DNA of 5,409 bases, from positions 1 to 5,409 of the forward strand of contig JAJQET010000142.1 in assembly GCA_021201515.1 (NCBI GenBank), written 5' to 3'. The stretch is from Clostridiales bacterium. GTDB taxonomy: Bacteria; Bacillota; Clostridia; Oscillospirales; Oscillospiraceae. Positions 1-3,857 of this stretch are shown here, one piece after another (within the stretch, counting starts at the first letter, position 1; every line of letters begins with the position of its first letter). A model generated the notes under the pieces. That model worked only from the letters and a program-made list of their open reading frames with translations, had not been told where the DNA came from and did not search any database. A program made the translations under genes and the position numbers.

Positions 1-1
1 C

Positions 2-631
2 ATGAAAAACAATGACCTGACCAACACCCTGCTGGAAAACGCCCAGCAGGAAGTGACCCCGACCCAGCAGACGACCCAGGAAAAGAGGAGCTTCCTGGGC
101 TTCCAGACGAAGGACATCGTCTTTTTGGCTGTCCTATCCGCCGTCATTCTGGTGACCAGCTCCTTTATGCCGCTGCTGCTCCACATTCCCGTGTTCGGCA
201 TCATTCAAATCGGGCTGGGGCTGCAATTCTCCATGTTCCCCGCCATCGGCCTTGCCAAGGTGCGCAAACCCCTTTCGCTGGTCTTTATGTCCATTTGCAG
301 CGGCGTGGTACTGCTCTTTATGAACACGGTGATGTTCCTTTGCCTGCTGGTCTGCGCCCTGATTGCGGAGGGCGTGGCGCTGCTGATTTTCAAAAGCTAC
401 GAAAAGGATGGGGCCTGCTTCCTGGCCTGCGCACTGTACTTCCCCCTGTCCCTGCCCTTCCTGTATGTGTGGTACCAAATCATGGGGGGAACGGTGCTGT
501 CCTATGTGAACTCCGTCTGGTGGGTAACGGCGCTGATGTCCGCCGCCGTGGTGGCGCTTTGCTGCCTGGGGTCTTATCTGGGCCTCCGCATTTGCAGAGA
601 GCTGAAAAAATCCGGAGTGCTGAAAAAATGA
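2..631 (+). CDS. ECF transporter S component, MptD/Trep_Strep-type integral membrane protein
   Basis: Predicted substrate-binding membrane subunit of an energy-coupling-factor (ECF) importer. The 209-residue protein has a polar, Gln/Thr-rich N-terminal tail (about residues 1-37). It is followed by five or six hydrophobic segments (roughly 38-58, 61-85, 91-111, 112-130, 138-160 and 170-196) and a basic C-terminal end. The first segment contains Ala43-x-x-x-Ala47, matching the AxxxA motif by which S components contact EcfT. Overall pattern and neighbours fit the MptD/Trep_Strep family (PF09605), whose substrates are largely unassigned. It overlaps the T-component gene by ATGA, which indicates a dedicated ECF operon rather than a shared energising module. 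The ATG lies one base inside the window, so no ribosome site is visible and a start further upstream cannot be excluded. The substrate cannot be read from the sequence; vitamin or other micronutrient uptake would be a guess from the class. Confidence 0.82.
   Translation: MKNNDLTNTLLENAQQEVTPTQQTTQEKRSFLGFQTKDIVFLAVLSAVILVTSSFMPLLLHIPVFGIIQIGLGLQFSMFPAIGLAKVRKPLSLVFMSICSGVVLLFMNTVMFLCLLVCALIAEGVALLIFKSYEKDGACFLACALYFPLSLPFLYVWYQIMGGTVLSYVNSVWWVTALMSAAVVALCCLGSYLGLRICRELKKSGVLKK
601..629 (+). repeat. 11-bp direct repeat with A6 tracts at the S/T gene junction
   Basis: GCTGAAAAAAT occurs at 601-611 and again at 619-629. Both copies lie in the last codons of the S-component gene, where each encodes Leu-Lys-Lys or its start. 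The second A6 tract runs directly into the overlapping TGA stop and ATG start. A GGAG at 614-617 sits between the copies, 10 nt before the ATG at 628, and can serve as the ribosome site for the T gene. Confidence 0.7.
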
Positions 632-1299
632 GCGGCGATAAGAATATCCTCTATCCCCTGACTGGCATCCTGTCCGCCGTGGCCATCCTGCTGTCCGGTC
701 TGATTTTCGCAAAGGAGCCGCTGTGCCCGGTGCTCCTGGCGGGGTTCTTCCTCTGGCTGCTGCTGTTCGGCTGCCATCGGGCCTGCCTGCGGGTGCTGCT
801 CCCCCTGCTGCTGGTGGGCGGGGTTTTTGCGGGCATCACTTATGCCGCCTCCGGGGACGGGCAGTCCGCCCTGAGCATGATGAACCGGACGGCGGCGGTG
901 TTCCTGGCGGTGGTGCCCGGCATGAGTATGACCCCGGTGCAGATGACCCGCTGCCTATCCTCCCTCCATGCCCCCAGAGCGGTGACGCTGGGGATGCTGA
1001 TCGCATTGTCCTTTGTCCCCCTGCTGACGCTGGAGATTCGCCGGGTGCGGGAGGCCATGGTCACAAGGGGCGCAGGCAGTCTGTTCAGCCCCCAGATTTT
1101 CTACCGGGCGTTTCTGATCCCGCTAATCACCCGGCTGGTCAACATCTCCGACACCCTGTCCCTGAGCGTAGAGACACGGGGATTCACCCTGGATGGGAAG
1201 GATTACTCCATCTACCATTTGCAGCGCTTTTGCCCGAAGGACGGCCTGTATATCCTCGGCATTGCGGCAGGCATCGCGGGAATGGCGGTGATGGCATGA
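628..1299 (+). CDS. ECF transporter T component (EcfT-like transmembrane protein)
   Basis: Predicted transmembrane coupling subunit that links the S component to the two ATPase domains in the membrane. The product is 223 residues. It has hydrophobic segments near residues 7-23 and 30-70, one around 125-140, and a C-terminal one at about 205-223. Between them is an amphipathic region bearing two Arg-Gly motifs: Thr146-Arg147-Gly148, and Thr183-Arg184-Gly185 followed by Phe186. These correspond to the paired x-R-G coupling-helix motifs of the EcfT/CbiQ family (PF02361), which dock in the ATPase grooves. The ATG at 628 is chosen because it overlaps the preceding stop (ATGA), has GGAG 10 nt upstream, and gives a family-like length. 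The same frame is open further upstream, but only as a shadow of the S gene. It overlaps the ATPase gene by another ATGA, so the three genes are probably translationally coupled. Confidence 0.88.
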   Translation: MSGDKNILYPLTGILSAVAILLSGLIFAKEPLCPVLLAGFFLWLLLFGCHRACLRVLLPLLLVGGVFAGITYAASGDGQSALSMMNRTAAVFLAVVPGMSMTPVQMTRCLSSLHAPRAVTLGMLIALSFVPLLTLEIRRVREAMVTRGAGSLFSPQIFYRAFLIPLITRLVNISDTLSLSVETRGFTLDGKDYSIYHLQRFCPKDGLYILGIAAGIAGMAVMA

Positions 1300-2708
1300 G
1301 CGCGGTGGCGCTGCGGGACGTCTGCTTCTCCTACGACGGGCAGAATCAAGTATTAAAGCATATCTCCTTTACAGCGGAGCATGGGGAGATCACCCTGTTG
1401 GCCGGGCCCTCCGGCTGCGGAAAAAGCACGCTGCTGGCGATTCTGAGCGGCATCATCCCCAATATCACGCCGGGAACCCTCACCGGTGAGGTCTGCATTG
1501 ACGGGGCCTCCATTCTGGGCCGTGGAACGGATGAGATTTGCCGCCAGGTGGGCATTGTCCTCCAGAATCCGGAGGCACAAATCGTACATAAGCGGGTGGA
1601 GGACGAGATTGCCTTCGGCCTGGAAAACCTGGGTCTGGCGGAGGAGCGCATCGCCCGGCAGATCGAAACCGTGTGTAAACTAATGAGCCTTGACACCGAC
1701 TGGCAGACCCGCACCCTCTCCGGCGGACAGAAGCAGCGGCTGGTGACCGCCTCCACCTTGGCCATGGGGCAGAAGATCCTGGTGTTGGATGAGCCTCTGG
1801 CCAATCTGGACCAGACCGGCGGACGGGAGCTGATGGAATTGCTGCGGGACCTGGCCGGCCACGGCTACGCCGTCATCGTGGTGGAGCATCGGCTGGACCT
1901 GGTGCTGCCCTATGCCGACGCCCTGTGGGCCATGGAGAACGGAACGGTCCACCGTGTCACGGAAACAGAGGCTTATCTGCGCACCCAGACCCGGAAAATC
2001 GCAGACAACCTCCCTCTCTTCACGCCGGAGGATGACCTGTTCACGCTGGAGCACATTTCCTATCGGGTGGGAGACCGGGACATTTTGCAGGATGTGACAT
2101 TTTCGGTGCCCAGGGGCGCCAGGATGGTCATTCTGGGGGAAAACGGCTGCGGAAAGACCACCCTCCTCCGGCTGATCGCCCGGCTGAACCGCCCCACCGG
2201 CGGGAAGCTCACCCAGCATCTGGAACCGGGATTTGACCGGCGTTCCAGGCCGGACAGGGCATGGTTCCGGGCGGTCGGGGTGGTGTATCAGAACCCCAAC
2301 TATCAGCTTTTCATGCCCACGGTGCGTCAGGAGGTGGCCTTTGGCGCGGTATCCCAGGACTACGCCGATGAAATACTGGAGCAGTTCTCCATCGCCCATC
2401 TGGCAGACCGGCACCCCCAGTCCCTCTCTGAGGGGCAGAAGCGCAGGGTATCCATTGCGGCCATTGCGGCGACAAAACCCAAAGTGCTCCTTCTGGACGA
2501 GCCAACCGTCGGGCAGGACTACCATGGGTTAAAGGAGCAGGTGGAGCTGCTGAACGAGCTGCACCGGCAGAGCGGCTGCACCATGCTCACCGTGACCCAC
2601 GATGTGCGCTGTGCGGAGGCCCTGTGCGACCGTGCGGTGCTGATTGCAGACGGCGTGGTGCAGCGGCAGGGCGGCAAAGAACTTGTCCGGACGTATTTCG
2701 GCGTGTGA
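1296..2708 (+). CDS. ECF transporter ATPase, two ABC domains fused in one protein
   Basis: Cytoplasmic ATP-hydrolysing subunit of the ECF importer. The 470-residue protein holds two complete ABC domains, so it replaces the usual separate EcfA and EcfA' subunits. Domain 1 has Walker A 37-45 (GPSGCGKST), Q-loop Gln90, signature LSGGQ 141-145, Walker B ending Asp165-Glu166, and switch His198. Domain 2, after a linker around residues 215-245, has Walker A 281-289 (GENGCGKTT), Q-loop Gln332, signature LSEGQ 377-381, Walker B ending Asp401-Glu402, and switch His435. Both catalytic glutamates and both switch histidines are present, so both sites look active. The ATG at 1296 overlaps the T-gene stop and places the first beta strand at the normal distance from Walker A. 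No strong Shine-Dalgarno precedes it, which fits translational coupling. The frame is open back to 723, but that part shadows the T gene. It is the last gene of the operon, followed by a strong terminator. Confidence 0.93.
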   Translation: MSAVALRDVCFSYDGQNQVLKHISFTAEHGEITLLAGPSGCGKSTLLAILSGIIPNITPGTLTGEVCIDGASILGRGTDEICRQVGIVLQNPEAQIVHKRVEDEIAFGLENLGLAEERIARQIETVCKLMSLDTDWQTRTLSGGQKQRLVTASTLAMGQKILVLDEPLANLDQTGGRELMELLRDLAGHGYAVIVVEHRLDLVLPYADALWAMENGTVHRVTETEAYLRTQTRKIADNLPLFTPEDDLFTLEHISYRVGDRDILQDVTFSVPRGARMVILGENGCGKTTLLRLIARLNRPTGGKLTQHLEPGFDRRSRPDRAWFRAVGVVYQNPNYQLFMPTVRQEVAFGAVSQDYADEILEQFSIAHLADRHPQSLSEGQKRRVSIAAIAATKPKVLLLDEPTVGQDYHGLKEQVELLNELHRQSGCTMLTVTHDVRCAEALCDRAVLIADGVVQRQGGKELVRTYFGV

Positions 2709-2723
2709 TATCCTCCGCCGACG

Positions 2724-2818
2724 GCTGCGGCGCGGTAAAACGACAACAAAACCCCCGCAGGGCTCCGACTTGGAGCCCTGCGGGGGTTTTCCTTTACACA
2801 CCGCGCCCGCTCCGCAGC
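2724..2818. repeat. Imperfect outer inverted repeat enclosing the terminator hairpin
   Basis: GCTGCGGCGCGGT at 2724-2736 is mirrored on the far side of the terminator by ACCGCG (2800-2805) and CCGCAGC (2812-2818), with six extra bases (2806-2811) between the two right-hand parts. TAAA at 2736-2739 also mirrors TTTA at 2793-2796. The outer arms could extend the terminator stem into a larger branched structure. They could also mark a small dispersed palindromic element that landed between two convergent genes. The complementarity is visible; the meaning is inference. Confidence 0.55.
2748..2790 (+). terminator. Strong intrinsic terminator, probably bidirectional
   Basis: A perfect 19-bp inverted repeat (2748-2766 with 2772-2790) encloses the five-base loop GACTT. 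The stem is GC-rich in the middle (CCCCCGCAGGGCTCC and its complement), with AAAA on the left end and TTTT on the right. Read on the plus strand it terminates the ECF operon, starting 39 nt after the ATPase stop. Read on the minus strand it also ends in a T run, so it could stop transcription from the convergent acetyltransferase gene, whose stop codon is about 90 nt away. Confidence 0.9.
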
Positions 2819-2881
2819 GGCGCAAAACGCGCTCCTCCGGGCGCCTTTGGGCGGTGTCCTTCTCAATTCAGCCGCCGGTTT

Positions 2882-3292
2882 TTATCTCCGGTCCTCGAAA
2901 TTGCAAATCTGCATGGCGACGCCGTCCTCCATCACCTGAAAGCCGAAGCGCTGATAAAAGGCCGCGTTTTTGCTTTCCTCCGGCATGATTTCGAGATACA
3001 GGTAGTGTTTGTACTTTTCCCGAACCAGCCCGACCATATGGTTTGCAATCCCCTGATGCTGATAGTCCGGACGCACCAGCACATAGTGCATATAGGCCAC
3101 CAACTCGCTGTCGTCCAGCACCCGCGCCAGGCCGACCAGGGTATCGCCGTCCCAGGCGGTGACGACGGTGGAGGAGTGCATCAGCGCCTTGTGCAGCCTT
3201 GTGGGATACTGGCCGGACACCCAGCCCACGGACAGGAACAGGGCCTGCACCTGCTCGGCTGTGAAGTTCTTCTGTTCTGTGTAGGTAATCAT
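2882..3292 (-). CDS. GNAT-family N-acetyltransferase
   Basis: Predicted cytoplasmic acetyl-CoA-dependent acetyltransferase. The acceptor cannot be named. The 136-residue product is the usual length for a stand-alone small GNAT domain (PF00583/PF13508-like). The acetyl-CoA-binding motif A is visible as beta strand 4 (about 67-75), then Gln78-His79-Gln80-Gly81-Ile82-Ala83, matching the Q/R-x-x-G-x-G/A pyrophosphate loop with Ala in the last position. Motif B follows as AAFYQRFGF at residues 110-118, including the Tyr often positioned as general acid. The ATG at 3292 is chosen because AAGGAG lies 8 nt upstream and a matching promoter lies further up. The gene is transcribed alone, convergent with the ECF operon, and nothing ties it to either neighbouring transporter. 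Whether it acts on a small molecule, an antibiotic or a protein end is open. Confidence 0.88.
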   Translation of the reverse strand: MITYTEQKNFTAEQVQALFLSVGWVSGQYPTRLHKALMHSSTVVTAWDGDTLVGLARVLDDSELVAYMHYVLVRPDYQHQGIANHMVGLVREKYKHYLYLEIMPEESKNAAFYQRFGFQVMEDGVAMQICNFEDRR

Positions 3293-3300
3293 AAATCCGT

Positions 3301-3306
3301 CTCCTT
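3301..3306 (-). promoter_or_regulatory. Ribosome binding site of the GNAT gene
   Basis: AAGGAG on the minus strand, separated by 8 nt from the ATG at 3292. It is a near-ideal Shine-Dalgarno and fixes the start of the acetyltransferase gene. Confidence 0.85.
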
Positions 3307-3327
3307 AGAAATGATGGTCGCGTTTCC

Positions 3328-3354
3328 GGCAGGAGGCGGGGCCCGCTGCCTGCC
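3328..3354 (-). other. Hairpin at the predicted 5' end of the GNAT mRNA
   Basis: GGCAGG (3328-3333) is complementary to CCTGCC (3349-3354). Inside these, GCGG (3336-3339) can pair with CCGC (3343-3346). The structure begins at about the transcription start predicted from the promoter at 3362-3390, so the transcript may open with a GC-rich stem. It lies more than 20 nt from the ribosome site and does not occlude it. A role in mRNA stability is possible but unproven. Confidence 0.4.
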
Positions 3355-3361
3355 AGCGTGT

Positions 3362-3390
3362 AGTATAGCAGAGATGCGGGGGGATGGCAA
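3362..3390 (-). promoter_or_regulatory. Predicted sigma-A promoter of the GNAT gene
   Basis: On the minus strand, the -35 box TTGCCA (3390-3385) is followed after exactly 17 nt by the -10 box TATACT (3367-3362), which is preceded by TGC and so forms an extended -10 (TGnTATACT). Transcription would start near 3355 and give a leader of about 60 nt before the ATG at 3292. This is the best promoter match in the window. Confidence 0.65.
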
Positions 3391-3502
3391 GTGAGTCAAC
3401 TGAGATAAACAAAAGGTGCCACAACTGAACTATAAAATGACGAATACCTTACCACTCCCCCAAATAAAAGTCAATCTTTCCAATATGTCCTTTCCCTTCC
3501 CC
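3391..3502. other. Non-coding AT-richer spacer with no recognised element
   Basis: Part of the 270-nt gap between the acetyltransferase gene and the EutN/CcmL-like gene. Its base composition is visibly more AT-rich than the surroundings, and the stretch at about 3471-3505 is pyrimidine-rich on the plus strand. Short open frames crossing it show no domain, no ribosome site and no homology I recognise. A TTGACT-like box on the minus strand (3474-3469) has no convincing -10 partner. Apart from the promoter and terminator at its edges I see nothing functional. Confidence 0.5.
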
Positions 3503-3538
3503 ACAAAAAGAACCCGCGTCCGGTTTTCCGGACGCGGG
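3503..3538 (-). terminator. Intrinsic terminator after the EutN/CcmL-like gene
   Basis: A perfect 11-bp stem (3513-3523 with 3528-3538; CCCGCGTCCGG and its complement) has a four-base loop. On the minus strand the stem is followed by TTCTTTTT (3512-3505). It starts about 25 nt after the stop codon at 3563 and closes the exporter plus EutN/CcmL-like transcription unit. Confidence 0.9.
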
Positions 3539-3562
3539 CCCATAAACTTCTGTCGTCGTTCT

Positions 3563-3793
3563 CTATTCCAGCACGGCCACCACCACCGCATCCCAGGGGC
3601 AGTTCGTCCCGAACAGGGCGGCGGCAGCGGCCCGCTCTCCCAGCACCACCCGGTCACCCGGCCGGCAGCCCAGGGTGTCCGCCGCCACCAGCTCGCCCCC
3701 CTGGGGGTGATGCACCGCCAGCAGGGCGGCCCCGTCAGGCAGGGACACGCTCCGGGCCAGGGGCAGCGCTCTGGTCACTTGTGAGAGTATCAC
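3563..3793 (-). CDS. EutN/CcmL-like microcompartment vertex (BMC-P) family protein, short and orphan
   Basis: Small protein (76 residues from GTG 3793; 78 from ATG 3799) resembling the EutN/CcmL family (PF03319), whose pentamers cap the vertices of bacterial microcompartments and carboxysomes. From memory of the family, VILSQVT at the start fits the first strand. LLAV (24-27), VAADTLGCRPGDRVVL (36-51) and CPWDAVVVAVLE (65-76) fit the conserved V-A-x-D-x-x-G-A-G-x-G-E-x-V-L and P-V-D-A-A-V-V-x-I-x-D blocks. The usual G-S-S-A-R segment is replaced by an Ala-rich run (54-59). The protein stops right after the last conserved strand, without the tail of roughly 10-20 residues seen in CcmL and EutN, so it is shorter than usual. 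GTG 3793 is preferred because AAGGAGG lies 7 nt upstream, against about 1 nt for ATG 3799. It follows the exporter gene by about 60 nt with no terminator between. No BMC-H shell protein or enzyme is visible. A pentameric non-compartment role is an alternative. Confidence 0.68.
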   Translation of the reverse strand: MILSQVTRALPLARSVSLPDGAALLAVHHPQGGELVAADTLGCRPGDRVVLGERAAAAALFGTNCPWDAVVVAVLE

Positions 3794-3800
3794 AGTCATT

Positions 3801-3807
3801 CCTCCTT
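3801..3807 (-). promoter_or_regulatory. Ribosome binding site that decides the EutN/CcmL-like start
   Basis: AAGGAGG on the minus strand. The first ATG (3799) is only one base away, too close for normal initiation, whereas the in-frame GTG (3793) is 7 nt away. The spacing therefore favours GTG as the true start. Confidence 0.7.
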
Positions 3808-3830
3808 GCACGCTCTTACACGCTTGCACG
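3805..3830 (-). repeat. Three near-identical octamers abutting the ribosome site
   Basis: Read on the minus strand: CGTGCAAG (3830-3823), CGTGTAAG (3822-3815), a two-base spacer, then CGTGCAAG (3812-3805). The last copy supplies the AAG of the AAGGAGG ribosome site. The repeats lie wholly in the gap between the exporter stop and the EutN/CcmL-like start. They could be an operator or mRNA-binding site for a regulator, or simple sequence slippage. Confidence 0.6.
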
Positions 3831-3857
3831 GAGGTAGTTTGCCACGTTCTCCCGCCC

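Noticed and set aside
295..627. An upstream extension of the T-component gene
   Set aside because: It lies fully inside the S-component gene in another frame and reads as low-complexity non-membrane sequence. The ATG at 628 gives the expected EcfT length.
723..1295. A 191-codon N-terminal extension of the ATPase gene
   Set aside because: The extension is Pro/Gly/Arg-rich, shows no domain and is a shadow of the T-component gene. The ATG at 1296 gives the normal ABC-domain N-terminus and an ATGA overlap.
2624..3394. A long plus-strand open frame across the terminator and the acetyltransferase gene
   Set aside because: It translates the terminator hairpin and the antisense of the GNAT gene, has no recognisable domain and no ribosome site. 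The minus-strand GNAT reading has clear motifs.
3469..3474. A TTGACT -35-like box on the minus strand
   Set aside because: At 17 nt the partner hexamer is TAAGGT, a poor -10, and no gene start follows at a useful distance.
3430..3657. A 75-residue minus-strand frame through the terminator and AT-rich spacer
   Set aside because: It overlaps the EutN/CcmL-like gene in another frame, reads through the terminator, and has no ribosome site or recognisable motif.
3416..3784. A plus-strand open frame opposite the EutN/CcmL-like gene
   Set aside because: It crosses the minus-strand terminator hairpin, and its product is Gly/Pro/Arg/His-rich with no domain. It is antisense to a frame with family-like conservation.
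3805..3830. A miniature CRISPR or phage-type iteron origin from the octamer repeats
   Set aside because: The units are only 8 bp with no spacers, there are just three of them, and no cas or replication gene is present.
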